DNA of 64,000 nt, taken from assembly GCA_003669055.1 (NCBI GenBank), contig RAYB01000002.1, positions 62,001 through 126,000 of the forward strand, in the 5' to 3' direction. The position numbers and the translations under genes were made by a program. The first letter of the stretch is position 1, and the number at the start of each line of letters is the position of its first letter. A model generated the notes under the pieces. It ran no database searches. It was not told the origin of the DNA and worked only from the letters and a program-made list of their open reading frames with translations. This DNA comes from a bacterium 1XD21-70 (GTDB lineage Bacteria; Bacillota; Clostridia; Lachnospirales; Lachnospiraceae). Below, in pieces: positions 1-8,972 of the stretch.

Positions 1-130
1 TGATATACTGTTCCCTGGCTTCCATGTCGCCGTCAAGGATCCTTCTGAACAGTTCATCCTTTTCCTCATTTGTCAAAAGCGGGAGTTTTGCCGTATTGAC
101 CCCACAAATCTCAACCTTATAACCAGCCAT
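1..130 (-). CDS. sigG: RNA polymerase sporulation sigma factor SigG, N-terminal part (runs off the window)
   Basis: Only the first 43 codons are visible; the gene continues past the left edge. The start reads MAGYKVEICGVNTAK followed by LPLLTNEEKDELFRRI, the very conserved N-terminus of sigma-G. This factor switches on forespore-specific genes late in endospore formation. The ATG at 128-130 follows a GGAGG ribosome binding site. This is the clearest sign that the organism belongs to a spore-forming lineage. In many Clostridia sigG follows sigE, but no sigE is seen directly upstream here; instead there is a 1.1 kb stretch without a recognisable gene. An inverted repeat (AATCATTTTC 153-162, GAAAATGATT 189-198) lies in the upstream region; its role is unknown. 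Confidence 0.9.
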   Translation of the reverse strand, partial: MAGYKVEICGVNTAKLPLLTNEEKDELFRRILDGDMEAREQYI

Positions 131-316
131 AGTACATACCTCCGCATCTGAGAATCATTTTCCGTCAGATCATGTTGTGACCTTTCAAGAAAATGATTTA
201 CGGAAAACAAGAGGTTTATACTTCCTATTTTTCCCATGCATGGCAGCATGCCCGGGGCATTTTTTATTTCTGTCCTATACCCTCAGGGAACAAGAGGGCA
301 CACGGTTTTATCTAAA

Positions 317-354
317 AAGCAGCGCTCCTGCCTTTTTGCGGCGAAGCGCTGCTT
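317..354 (-). terminator. Candidate hairpin terminator of the leftward transcript
   Basis: A perfect 10-bp inverted repeat, AAGCAGCGCT (317-326) and AGCGCTGCTT (345-354), has an 18-nt loop. T-rich sequence flanks it on both sides, so direction is not certain. It lies at the expected end of a transcript from the promoter at 922-950. Confidence 0.4.
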
Positions 355-536
355 CTTGCTTTTATGTGTATTTTTATTTCGGATCCCTGTCAGCCCGGCG
401 CTTTTTTTGCGCTGGCCAGGAGCAATGCCGCACCCATAAGGGAACCCATGTACAATACCATATCCAAAGCTGTCCTCATATGGTCTTTGGCCTACAACAG
501 TTCCGGCACAAATGGAGGCAAGCCAATGCTGCTATT

Positions 537-672
537 GCCGCCTGCCAGGCTGTCATTGCTGCCGCTGTCACCTGGCGGGGCATCACTGCTGCTATTCTTT
601 GATGTGGCACCGCTGATCGCCGCCTGCCAGGCTGTCATTGCTGCTGCTGTCACCTGGCGGGGCATCACTGCC
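537..672. repeat. Imperfect tandem duplication, 82-bp period
   Basis: The segment beginning GCCGCCTGCCAGGCTGTCAT at 537 recurs at 619. About 53 bp are nearly identical, with one obvious C/T difference. The period of 82 bp is not a multiple of three, so the copies would fall in different reading frames. This argues against an in-frame protein repeat. Confidence 0.75.
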
Positions 673-921
673 ACTGCCATTTCCTGAAAAACACGGTTGC
701 CTTTCCCCTCCGGCCCTGTCACTTCCGCCGCCTTTTTCCTAGAACCCAATCCCCCTTCCTCAAAATACCATAGCTGTTGCCGGTTACCCCCCTGCAAGGG
801 CACCTCATATTAACGGAAACCCTGTGATACTAAAAGCAGGCGTCTGCAAGGAAACCTGCCATTTCTAATACAATATCAAACCCTTCGCAGCATTTCGGAT
901 CTCTCCTATGCTTACGTTTCT

Positions 922-950
922 ATTATAGTACATTTTTTCCTAAATATCAA
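922..950 (-). promoter_or_regulatory. Sigma-A-type promoter facing left, no recognised gene downstream
   Basis: On the minus strand TTGATA (945-950) and TATAAT (922-927) are separated by 17 bp, close to the vegetative consensus. About 10 bp downstream of the likely start lies an AGGAG-like site and an ATG at 893, but that frame closes after five codons. Confidence 0.6.
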
Positions 951-1147
951 TAGTTTTTGTCAAAAATGTAACCAATAAATAATAATTTCATCTGCTTTCT
1001 AATCAAATAATATATATATCCTTTCTCACCGTTCCTACATCCATAGGAATATCCTCCATAATCGTCCCATTAGTTGCACTGATTTTATGATTTTTTGCCA
1101 AACCATCCCCATACGAAAACTTTATTGTTATTTTTTTATCAATCAAT

Positions 1148-1176
1148 TTGCCTTTTCTCCTTTTTGATGTTATACT
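1148..1176 (+). promoter_or_regulatory. pncB promoter
   Basis: TTGCCT (1148-1153) and TATACT (1171-1176) are 17 bp apart, with a TGt extended -10 element. The pncB ribosome binding site GGGAGGAA (1193-1200) follows shortly downstream. Confidence 0.65.
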
Positions 1177-1206
1177 ACACATTAATTTACCAGGGAGGAA
1201 TTACTT

Positions 1207-2667
1207 ATGAGTAAAAGAAATCTCACTTTGCTGACAGACCTGTATGAACTGACTATGATGCAGGGCTATTTTAAAGAAAAGGATGCCAATGAAACCGTTA
1301 TTTTCGATGCCTTTTTCCGCGCAAACCCCAGCAATGCCGGTTACTCCATATGCGCCGGCCTTGACCAAGTAATGGAATACATTAAAAACCTGCATTTTGA
1401 TGAGGAGGATATCGGCTACCTTCGGTCTACCGGGCTATTTGCGGAGGATTTTTTGGCCTACTTAAAGGACTTCCGGTTTTCCGGCGATATCTATGCGATC
1501 CCCGAGGGAACCGTCGTTTTCCCAAGGGAGCCATTGGTAAAGGTCATCGCCCCCATCATGGAAGCCCAGCTGATTGAGACAGCGCTCTTAAATATCATCA
1601 ACCACCAGTCCCTGATCGCCACCAAAGCCGCCCGGGTTGTATACGCTGCCAAAGGCGATGGTGTCATGGAATTCGGGCTGCGGCGCGCCCAGGGGCCGGA
1701 TGCCGGCATTTACGGAGCCCGAGCCGCGATGATCGCCGGGTGCATCGGCACCTCCAACGTCCTCTGCGGCAAGATGTTCGATGTCCCGGTCAAGGGCACC
1801 CACGCCCATAGCTGGATCATGAGTTTCCCTGACGAACTGACCGCTTTCCGCACATATGCCCGCCTCTATCCCACGGCCTGTATCCTGCTGGTTGACACAT
1901 ACGATACCTTGGGCTCCGGCGTCCCCAATGCCATCCGGGTGTTTAAGGAAATGCGAGAAGCCGGCATCCCCTTAAGTTTCTACGGCATCCGTCTGGATAG
2001 CGGCGACCTGGCCTACCTCTCCAAGGAAGCCAAAAAGATGCTGGATGCTGCCGGATTCCCGGATGCCGTCATCTCTGCCTCCAATGACCTTGATGAGACC
2101 TTGATCACTTCCTTAAAACTCCAGGGGGCAACCATCAACTCCTGGGGCGTAGGCACCAACCTGATCACCTCCAAGGACTGCCCTTCGTTTGGCGGTGTCT
2201 ACAAGCTGGCTGCCATCCAGGACAAAACCACAGGGAATTTTATCCCCAAGATCAAGCTTTCGGAGAATGCCGAGAAGATCACCAACCCCGGGAACAAGAC
2301 CATCCAGCGCATCTACAATAAAAATACCGGCAAGATCATTGCAGACCTGATCTGCCTGGTCGGGGAAAGCTATGACTCTTCCAACTCCCTGCTGCTGTTT
2401 GACCCCATCGAGACCTGGAAGAAAACCCACCTCGCCCCAGGCAGCTACACCCTGCGGGAACTGCTGGTCCCGATATTTAAAAACGGGGAATGCGTCTACG
2501 AATCCCCGAAGGTCATGGATATCCGCGACTACTGCCGCCGGGAACTGAACACCCTGTGGGAGGAGTCCCTGCGCCTGGAATACCCGCACCGGGTCCATGT
2601 GGATCTCTCCCATGAGCTCTGGCATATCAAGAACCAATTGCTGGACAGCTATCACTATAACGATTAG
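1207..2667 (+). CDS. pncB: Nicotinate phosphoribosyltransferase
   Basis: A 486-residue cytoplasmic enzyme of NAD salvage. It joins nicotinate and PRPP, with ATP hydrolysis, to give nicotinate mononucleotide. Family hallmarks are visible: the N-terminal LLTDLYELTMMQGYF, the GTHAHSW segment at about residues 197-203 that holds the phosphorylated histidine, and the DTYDTL and GIRLDSGDL motifs of the PRPP-binding barrel. Its length is normal for the family. The ATG at 1207 has a GGGAGGAA site 6 bp upstream and its own promoter, so it is probably monocistronic. A GC-rich hairpin follows at 2767-2788. No NAD-sensing RNA element was recognised in the short leader. Confidence 0.93.
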   Translation: MSKRNLTLLTDLYELTMMQGYFKEKDANETVIFDAFFRANPSNAGYSICAGLDQVMEYIKNLHFDEEDIGYLRSTGLFAEDFLAYLKDFRFSGDIYAIPEGTVVFPREPLVKVIAPIMEAQLIETALLNIINHQSLIATKAARVVYAAKGDGVMEFGLRRAQGPDAGIYGARAAMIAGCIGTSNVLCGKMFDVPVKGTHAHSWIMSFPDELTAFRTYARLYPTACILLVDTYDTLGSGVPNAIRVFKEMREAGIPLSFYGIRLDSGDLAYLSKEAKKMLDAAGFPDAVISASNDLDETLITSLKLQGATINSWGVGTNLITSKDCPSFGGVYKLAAIQDKTTGNFIPKIKLSENAEKITNPGNKTIQRIYNKNTGKIIADLICLVGESYDSSNSLLLFDPIETWKKTHLAPGSYTLRELLVPIFKNGECVYESPKVMDIRDYCRRELNTLWEESLRLEYPHRVHVDLSHELWHIKNQLLDSYHYND

Positions 2668-2766
2668 CCCGCAGCCTATATGCTTCACACGGCCCGCGGC
2701 AGGCACCGCATTTTCCGGCACCCCCCTGCCTGGGGGAGGCTGGCCGTTCTTTCGGGCACAGGGAAA

Positions 2767-2788
2767 CAGGGGCGTTTATGCGCCCCTG
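2767..2788 (+). terminator. Possible pncB terminator hairpin
   Basis: CAGGGGCG (2767-2774) and CGCCCCTG (2781-2788) form a perfect 8-bp stem with a 6-nt loop. There is no T-run behind it, so termination is only suggested by position between converging genes. Confidence 0.35.
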
Positions 2789-2807
2789 CCCTGCTCTCTG
2801 CCCTCCG

Positions 2808-4577
2808 TCACCCCCGGCAATAAAACCCCTTCACTACCTCATATGCCATCTTTTTATATTTCTTATCCGCCCCGATGAGGCCCTTGCGGTTAAAAGAATC
2901 CTGAAGCGGGTTCAGGCGCACCGGGGAGCGGAAATCATACAGAATCCACGGGAAAATCCCGGCAATATATCCGTCAGAGATCTCAAATTGCTTTCGGTAC
3001 ATCTTGGACTGGTGGTTTTCCGTAAACAGTTCTTCCTCATCCCCGTAGTGCCCCTGCACGCTGTCAGCACCTGTCTCCGAGATCACCAAAGGCTTGCCCA
3101 GCACAGAATTCTCTAAAATTTCCTTCAAGCCATCGTAATCCCGGTAGTACCACCCGTAATATTCATTGACCGCAACCACATCAATATACTGGCACAGCCG
3201 GTCAATGACCTGCATTTTATCGATGTTGACCAGGCAGGCCGCGGCAGTAAGGCGCGAAGGATCCATGCTGTGGCTGCAATCATTCAGTTTCTTCATAAAC
3301 TCCAGCCGCTCATCCGTATCCGGATTCTCATTCCCAATCCCCCATATCACGGCGCTCGGGCGGTTAAAGTCCCGGATTATCATCTCCTTCAACTGGTTTT
3401 GGGCATTGTTATAAACCTCCTCCTGGCTAAAGCACAGAGCCCAGTAAACAGGAATCTCCTCCCAAAGCATCATGCCGACCTTATCCGCTAAGGCAGCCAT
3501 CCGTTCCGAGTGCGGATAATGCGACAGCCGCATGATATTGCAGCCCATATTCTTTGCTTCCATCAGGATGCCCAAGCGCTCCTGGTCTGTCAGGGCACGG
3601 CCATTTTCCATGCTTTCCTCATGGCAGCATACCCCCTTTAAAAATATCGGTTTCCCGTTCAGGAGTACCTGCTTCCCCTCTGTGCGGATTTCCCGGAAAC
3701 CGGTCTGCTCCTCTATCCGGTCATTCCCACAGGTCACAATAACCGAATAGAGTCTGGGCTGCTCTGGCGACCACAACTCTGGCTCTGCCTCGATGATTCC
3801 CCTCACCTTGCCGTCTGCATGAACCAAAAACCGTTTCGTCACCCCAAGTCCCGGTATTTCAACAGCCACTTCCTTCCCGGAGGCATCCCCCGCAATCTCT
3901 GCCAAAATGCCGATGTGCCCAAAGCCGCTGCCCGGGACAAGCCAAATACGGAAATCCTTAATAAAAGTCCCGGGAACGCGAATCAGTTCTACACTGCGGG
4001 ATATCCCGCCATAGTTGAACCAGTCATAATTGACAGAAGGAACCTGCTCCAGCTTTCTTTCATTATTTACGGTAAGGATGATACGGTTATCTTCCTTCAG
4101 ATGCCCGGTTATCTCCACAACAAACGGTGTAAAGCCCCCCTGGTGGCGCGCAAGCAGTTTGCCGTTCAGCCAGGCCCTGCATTCATAGTTTGCAGCCCCG
4201 ACCCGCAGAAATACCCGCTCTCCCTCTTCCCGTTTCCAGAACCGAAACCGTCTGGTATATACCCCGGTTCCTTCAAAAAACCAGTATTTCTCCTTCTGCA
4301 GATTCCAGTTGGAAGGCACTCTTACGGTTTCCCACTGGTCAAAATTACAGTCCACCGGCTTGTCCCTTCCCTGCTCGTCCTGGTACACCTCCTCGAAAAA
4401 CTTTTTGCGGAGAAAGGTGTCATAGACATCCGGGGCAAAATTCCAGATTCCGTCCAGTTTCTCTGTCTCACGCCCGGCGGCTGTGATATATTCTTCCGCC
4501 TGCTGAAACGGAATCTGATAACTGCGGTCAAAATCAATATTTAATAAATGGTCATAATCCTCAAGCATTTTCCCCAT
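2808..4577 (-). CDS. Glycoside hydrolase family 2, probable cytoplasmic beta-glucuronidase
   Basis: A 589-residue GH2 enzyme with sugar-binding, Ig-like and TIM-barrel domains in order. The acid/base pair is Asn416-Glu417 (GIGNENPD) and the nucleophile is Glu501 (VISETGAD). The NxK motif that recognises the glucuronide carboxylate in known beta-glucuronidases is present as Asn563-Arg-Lys565, and VNEYYGWY near residue 470 also matches that group. The stretch after SHYPHSERM is short, so it lacks the long active-site loop 1 of the E. coli enzyme. There is no signal peptide, so substrates must first be imported. It is the last gene of a LacI/ABC-transporter operon, 11 bp after the preceding gene. 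Start: ATG with AGGAGA upstream. Galactosidase activity cannot be excluded, but the NxK motif argues for glucuronides. Confidence 0.82.
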   Translation of the reverse strand: MGKMLEDYDHLLNIDFDRSYQIPFQQAEEYITAAGRETEKLDGIWNFAPDVYDTFLRKKFFEEVYQDEQGRDKPVDCNFDQWETVRVPSNWNLQKEKYWFFEGTGVYTRRFRFWKREEGERVFLRVGAANYECRAWLNGKLLARHQGGFTPFVVEITGHLKEDNRIILTVNNERKLEQVPSVNYDWFNYGGISRSVELIRVPGTFIKDFRIWLVPGSGFGHIGILAEIAGDASGKEVAVEIPGLGVTKRFLVHADGKVRGIIEAEPELWSPEQPRLYSVIVTCGNDRIEEQTGFREIRTEGKQVLLNGKPIFLKGVCCHEESMENGRALTDQERLGILMEAKNMGCNIMRLSHYPHSERMAALADKVGMMLWEEIPVYWALCFSQEEVYNNAQNQLKEMIIRDFNRPSAVIWGIGNENPDTDERLEFMKKLNDCSHSMDPSRLTAAACLVNIDKMQVIDRLCQYIDVVAVNEYYGWYYRDYDGLKEILENSVLGKPLVISETGADSVQGHYGDEEELFTENHQSKMYRKQFEISDGYIAGIFPWILYDFRSPVRLNPLQDSFNRKGLIGADKKYKKMAYEVVKGFYCRG

Positions 4578-4588
4578 AGTACAGTCTC

Positions 4589-5704
4589 CTATCTCAGATA
4601 ATCACGGTTAAAATAGCCGATTCCGATGCTGTCACGGAACCGGAGCCGCTTCGCTGCTTCCGCATCCAGGCAATGCAGAATCATGGCCAGGGTTGCACAC
4701 CGGAACCAGGTTGCAAAACAATTGCTCAGGCCCTGCGGCTCAAAATATCCCCCCACCCATCCATCCATCCGCCTGACTCCGTTGCTTTTGTCATCGGCAA
4801 AACCGCCATCCTCATTTTGAAATGCGATCAGACGTGCGGCAAACTGTTCCAGCTGCTCCAGGATCTCTTCCGTCCGGTACCCATATACCAGCAGATTCGC
4901 CAGGATATCAACCACATCCACATCCAGGCAGGCACTCTTTACCTTTCCTTTTATAAAGGTAAGGCAATAGTCAATAATCGGTTTATAATAATGAATCTCA
5001 CGGTTGCTGTAAAAATAAAGATGGAAATTGTGGGCAGCCCCTGCCATTCCCTCCATGCTCCCCGCCGGATTCACAGGGTGGTCAGTACCCCAGAATCCGG
5101 TATTCTTATCCTGCAGCCGGTCATGCCAGCCAAGCAAGATCTCCATGAGCTCCTGCAGCCGTTCCGGCTCCTGCACCTTAAGCTCACTGATCAGAAAACC
5201 AGCCAGGTTCACAATATTATTCCCCTCCAGCCAGGGGTCAGCCATATCCCGCTTTGACAGCCATTTCTCTAATGCTTCCGGCTCCTTTAGCGCATCGACA
5301 AAGGATAACGGATATTTCCACCCCGCATTCAGGCTTTTCAAGGCCCCGGTAGAATAATTCGTAATATGGTTATCAATATACCACCAGCTATAGGCAAGAT
5401 TTTTCCCCTTCCAGATCTGCCCGTCCCTCATGTTCCGGAAACGGAACGCACCGCTTTCCGTCTGAAAAGACTGGATAAAATCCACCACATTTTTTCTAAT
5501 TTCCTCATCCGGGTTCTGATACGGCCCTAACAGGACGAGGGCATGCACCGCATTGTAAGTAGCCGGAAGGCACATATCCGGATACTCCTCCACATTATGA
5601 TAGGAACTGCACCGCTTGATTCCCGGTATCCCGGTATTGACCCGATGCAGCAAAAATTGCTCTGCCCTTTTCAGGCTTTGGTTAATTTCTGTTTTTATAT
5701 CCAT
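4589..5704 (-). CDS. Conserved protein of unknown function, probable alpha/alpha-toroid fold
   Basis: About 371 residues with no signal peptide or membrane segment. The sequence is a series of amphipathic helices with Gly/Trp-rich turns such as ESGAFRFRN and QNEDGGFAD, which resemble the repeats of alpha/alpha-barrel proteins (terpenoid-cyclase-like or glycan-active toroids). I do not recognise a specific family. It lies between the importer permeases and the beta-glucuronidase, so a role on the imported glycoconjugate is inferred from position only. The preferred start is the ATG at 5704, with AAGGGGT about 10 bp upstream. A GTG at 5716 overlapping the permease stop is possible but lacks room for a ribosome site. 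Confidence 0.6.
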   Translation of the reverse strand: MDIKTEINQSLKRAEQFLLHRVNTGIPGIKRCSSYHNVEEYPDMCLPATYNAVHALVLLGPYQNPDEEIRKNVVDFIQSFQTESGAFRFRNMRDGQIWKGKNLAYSWWYIDNHITNYSTGALKSLNAGWKYPLSFVDALKEPEALEKWLSKRDMADPWLEGNNIVNLAGFLISELKVQEPERLQELMEILLGWHDRLQDKNTGFWGTDHPVNPAGSMEGMAGAAHNFHLYFYSNREIHYYKPIIDYCLTFIKGKVKSACLDVDVVDILANLLVYGYRTEEILEQLEQFAARLIAFQNEDGGFADDKSNGVRRMDGWVGGYFEPQGLSNCFATWFRCATLAMILHCLDAEAAKRLRFRDSIGIGYFNRDYLR

Positions 5705-5712
5705 GGTCTTTT

Positions 5713-6567
5713 TCACCCCTTCACACTTCCTGCAGCAATTCCCTCCATTACCTTTCTCTGCGTCAGCAGGAATATGACGATTACCGGTAATGTGACAACC
5801 GTTGAAAGCGCCGCAGTCTGGGACAGATCGACGCCCAGTTCCGAATTAATGTTCACCAGCATTGAGGCCAGTGTATAGGTGCTCATGTCCTTTGAGAGCA
5901 TCAGGACAGGAAGCCACAGCCCCCAGCTTGTCAAAAAAGAGATCAGAGTGGCAGTCGAAATCACCGGGCTCATAACCGGGCAGATCACCTGGAAAAATAT
6001 CTGTGCCTCCGATGCCCCGTCAATGGTAGAGGCCTCCACCAGCGAATACGGGACCGAAGCAAAAAACTGTTTGAACAAAAAAAACGGCAGGGCCGCCCCC
6101 CACGCACCGGTAGCCGATGCCAGGATAATCCCCAGGTAATTGCCGGTACCATAAAGGACTTTGCTCTGTACCACAATGACATACAACGGAATCAGCAGCA
6201 GCACTGCCGGATACATCAGGCTTATCATAAATGACTTTTCTATGATTCCAAAAAACGGCAGATTCCGTTTCCGGTACAAAGCATATCCTCCCATGGCAGT
6301 AGAAAAAACCACCAGAACCGTCGTCCCTCCGGCAATGATAATGCTGTTTTTAAAATAATGCCAGACCGGGTAACCGCTCATAGTCCCAATCGCACGGTAT
6401 CCATCCAGCGTCCATTTCTGCGGCAGCAGGTTCAGCGGATTTTGGATAATGTCCGGATTCGTCTTAAAAGAGGCAAAAAACATCCACAAAAACGGATAAA
6501 CCATAACAAACGCAACCATGCCCAAAACAAGATATGCCAGAATCACTATGCTCTTTTTAGTTTTCAT
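5713..6567 (-). CDS. Carbohydrate ABC transporter permease, MalG type
   Basis: A 284-residue inner-membrane permease of the binding-protein-dependent (CUT1) family, with about six hydrophobic segments starting with IVILAYLVLGMVAFVMVYPF. The cytoplasmic EAA-type coupling loop is visible as SLVEASTIDGASEAQIFF near residue 180. It should pair with the preceding MalF-type permease and the lipoprotein at 7525-8910. No ATPase gene is in this operon, so a shared MsiK/MsmK-like ATPase elsewhere is likely, as is common in this family. Its ATG overlaps the upstream gene by 11 bp, which suggests translational coupling. Confidence 0.88.
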   Translation of the reverse strand: MKTKKSIVILAYLVLGMVAFVMVYPFLWMFFASFKTNPDIIQNPLNLLPQKWTLDGYRAIGTMSGYPVWHYFKNSIIIAGGTTVLVVFSTAMGGYALYRKRNLPFFGIIEKSFMISLMYPAVLLLIPLYVIVVQSKVLYGTGNYLGIILASATGAWGAALPFFLFKQFFASVPYSLVEASTIDGASEAQIFFQVICPVMSPVISTATLISFLTSWGLWLPVLMLSKDMSTYTLASMLVNINSELGVDLSQTAALSTVVTLPVIVIFLLTQRKVMEGIAAGSVKG

Positions 6568-7441
6568 TTCCCCTATCCCCCATCTTCATCCCAACCAGGG
6601 TCAGAATAATAATAAACGCAAACAGAACGGTTGCAATTGCCGTTGCCTCCCCGAAGTCCATCCTCTCATACTTGGTATAGGCATAGTAGCTGACAAAATT
6701 GGTGGCATAATTAGGGCCGCCAAAAGTAATCAGCCGGGAAACGGAATACGTCTTCATAAACTGGATAAAAGCATAGACTGCATTGAGCACAAATGCCGGG
6801 CGCAATGCCGGAAGCGTGATGTACCGGTATCTCTGCCACGCATTTGCCCCATCAATCCCTGCCGCTTCATACATCGTCGTATCGATCAGCTGGTAATTGG
6901 TCAGGAAAATAATCGTATACAGCCCCACATGCTTCCACAATTCAATAAAAATAAGCGCGCCAACAGCCGTAGATGCCTCATTCAGCCAGTTCACCGGCGC
7001 AAAGCCGAAGATGCCAAGAAGTTGGTTCAATGCACCATTCGTATTAAAAAACTGCTTCCACACCAGTGCACCAACCACATCCGGGGTAATAAACGGGATA
7101 AAGACGGCAAGCTTAAAAAACAAAGCCCCCTTCTTGACCCCCTTATAGGAAAGCAGCTGTGCCAGCCCTAAAGCAGCAACCAGGTTGATGACAACAGAAA
7201 CCGCTGTAAAAAAAATCGTAACCCGAAAGGAATCCCAGAAATAACTGTCACCGAAAATCTCAAGATAATTCTCCATGCCGATGAACCTGGGATTGGTAAA
7301 AACAGTAGCCGAGTCATGGAAGGACAGCATAATGCTCTTGGCCAGCGGATAGATTCCAAACACCAGAGACAATACGCCAAAGACCCCAATAAACAGATAC
7401 AGGCTCCAGAACTTTTTCATTTCATGGATTTTTCTTTTCAT
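6557..7441 (-). CDS. Carbohydrate ABC transporter permease, MalF type
   Basis: About 294 residues with six predicted membrane spans and the coupling loop TMYEAAGIDGANAWQRYRYI near the last third, typical of CUT1 sugar permeases. The ATG at 7441 has AGGAG 8 bp upstream; a longer frame reaching 7507 has no ribosome site and would run into the intercistronic hairpin, so it was not used. The gene is the second component of the importer for the beta-glucuronidase operon. An 11-bp perfect inverted repeat lies between it and the binding-protein gene. Confidence 0.88.
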   Translation of the reverse strand: MKRKIHEMKKFWSLYLFIGVFGVLSLVFGIYPLAKSIMLSFHDSATVFTNPRFIGMENYLEIFGDSYFWDSFRVTIFFTAVSVVINLVAALGLAQLLSYKGVKKGALFFKLAVFIPFITPDVVGALVWKQFFNTNGALNQLLGIFGFAPVNWLNEASTAVGALIFIELWKHVGLYTIIFLTNYQLIDTTMYEAAGIDGANAWQRYRYITLPALRPAFVLNAVYAFIQFMKTYSVSRLITFGGPNYATNFVSYYAYTKYERMDFGEATAIATVLFAFIIILTLVGMKMGDRGNEN

Positions 7442-7467
7442 GAATAACTCCTCTTTATATAAAACAC

Positions 7468-7512
7468 GGGTATTGCAGTTCTGCAAATGTTGTTTTTGGA
7501 CCTGCAATACCC
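7468..7512 (-). promoter_or_regulatory. Intercistronic hairpin between binding protein and permease genes
   Basis: GGGTATTGCAG (7468-7478) and CTGCAATACCC (7502-7512) form a perfect 11-bp stem. On the minus strand it is followed by GTGTTTTATAT. Such hairpins after a binding-protein gene often act as partial terminators or 3' stabilisers, so that more binding protein than permease is made. That role is inferred here. Confidence 0.6.
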
Positions 7513-7524
7513 AACCGTTTCCCT

Positions 7525-8910
7525 TTACTTGTTCTTTTCAATCACCTGGTTGATGGATGTATGAATATTGGCAATATTCTCCGTAATCTCCTCCCCGGAC
7601 TTTGAATTCACCGCATTGGTCAGCCCCTTCTCATACACATCCTTGATATCATTGTAATATGGGATATCAGCTACATAGTTATCGATCGGATACAGCTTCA
7701 CATCCGGATCAAAGAATATCTTCTGGTTCTTCGTCAGCTTGTCCGTATCCACCACGCTCAAATCCATGCACGAACCCATGGTTTCAAAACTCCTGCCCTG
7801 AGGCTCTTCCTTTAAAGCATATTGCAAAAATACGGAAGCCGCCTCCTTATGCTCAGAATTTTTCGGCATGGCAAACCCTCTGGTGTTAAGCAAAACCAAA
7901 CCGCGGGTTCCGTCCCCGGATATGGACGGCCACTCCGTCACCTGATATTCCCCCACGCCACTGTCCGGCGCATCCCATCCGGCCACATTCCAGTTACCGG
8001 CACGGAACATGCCCACACTGCCGCTCTGAATCTTGGTATACATCGCAGAGAAATCCTCACTGGTTGCATCCTTGTCCCAGAAAGCCTCATCGCCTCCCGC
8101 ATACACAGATACAATATCCTCAAAATATTTCTGATTCTTCTCCACCTGGCTTTCCGGTGTCCCATTCAGAAAGATATCGCTCATGCCTGAGCCACACAGA
8201 AACAGGTTGAACACCTGTCCCGGGTCGCTTCCCAAAATCATCGTAAACCCATTGATTCCCGCGTTTTTATATGCCAGCCCCAGTTCCTTAAACTCTTCCC
8301 ACGTCGCCGGGGAGGTTTCTCCTGCCACATCCACACCCGCTACGTCTGTTTTCACCCCAAGGCCTGCTATTGTACGGTTCACCGGATACACCACCAGCCT
8401 TCCCCCAACAGAAGAAAGCTTGATATCCCCCTCATTGACCAGGTCTTTCCTGCTGTCCTGTTCCAGGATAGAACTCAGATCCTCAAAGCCGTTATTCGAC
8501 TGCAAGTCAATCTCCAGAAGCCTGGAAGCATCGTTAAACACCAAATCCACCCCTCCGGTTGCTGACGTTGCCTGCAATACCTTGGTCATAAACGTGCTGT
8601 TGTCAAACGTAACCGCATTGATGCTGTAATTCGGATAATCCTTCTGCATCTCTGCCTCAACTGCCTCAAAAAACGGGAGCCTTGCATCCCCGCCCTCATA
8701 CCAGATCGTAATCACCTCTGACTCCTGGCTGTCTTTGGCATTCCCCGAAGCAGCGCCCTCTGCTGCGCCTGCCGGTTCTTTTGCATCTGCTTTTTCCGCT
8801 GCATCCGCCTTTTCTGTCGCATCTGCCCCGCCTGTCTTGCCTCCCCCACAAGCTGTAAGCATCATTGAAAGCACAAGCCCTGCTGCCACGATTCGTTTCA
8901 TTTTCCTCAT
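7525..8910 (-). CDS. Sugar ABC transporter substrate-binding lipoprotein
   Basis: A 461-residue extracellular solute-binding protein of the MalE/UgpB-like family. The N-terminus has a lipoprotein signal with lipobox LTAC (Cys21), followed by a low-complexity Ala/Glu/Lys linker to about residue 65. The mature part begins EVITIWYEGG and carries the usual two-lobed pattern. It would be anchored outside the membrane and deliver a sugar or glucuronide conjugate to the two permeases downstream. ATG 8910 has AGGAG upstream. The substrate is inferred from the beta-glucuronidase in the same operon. Confidence 0.88.
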   Translation of the reverse strand: MRKMKRIVAAGLVLSMMLTACGGGKTGGADATEKADAAEKADAKEPAGAAEGAASGNAKDSQESEVITIWYEGGDARLPFFEAVEAEMQKDYPNYSINAVTFDNSTFMTKVLQATSATGGVDLVFNDASRLLEIDLQSNNGFEDLSSILEQDSRKDLVNEGDIKLSSVGGRLVVYPVNRTIAGLGVKTDVAGVDVAGETSPATWEEFKELGLAYKNAGINGFTMILGSDPGQVFNLFLCGSGMSDIFLNGTPESQVEKNQKYFEDIVSVYAGGDEAFWDKDATSEDFSAMYTKIQSGSVGMFRAGNWNVAGWDAPDSGVGEYQVTEWPSISGDGTRGLVLLNTRGFAMPKNSEHKEAASVFLQYALKEEPQGRSFETMGSCMDLSVVDTDKLTKNQKIFFDPDVKLYPIDNYVADIPYYNDIKDVYEKGLTNAVNSKSGEEITENIANIHTSINQVIEKNK

Positions 8911-8972
8911 GTTTCTTCTCCTTTTTCTTTTTATAATAAAAACAGTTTAATAAAAGGATTCCAAACGCAGGC

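Larger units (their letters stand above)
131..1206. other. Long gene-poor stretch between sigG and pncB
   Basis: No open frame here has a ribosome binding site and a recognisable product. It contains a candidate hairpin (317-354), a near-identical tandem repeat of about 53 bp (537-590 and 619-672), a good leftward promoter (922-950) and the pncB promoter (1148-1176). The part from about 900 to 1190 is clearly AT-rich. The leftward promoter would make a transcript of roughly 570 nt ending near the hairpin with no convincing protein. It may be an RNA or a decayed gene. Confidence 0.6.

Noticed and set aside
177-803. Several overlapping open frames of 67-141 codons in the sigG-pncB gap, including a minus-strand 103-codon frame
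   Set aside because: No ribosome sites, low-complexity products and an out-of-frame repeat; described instead as a gene-poor region.
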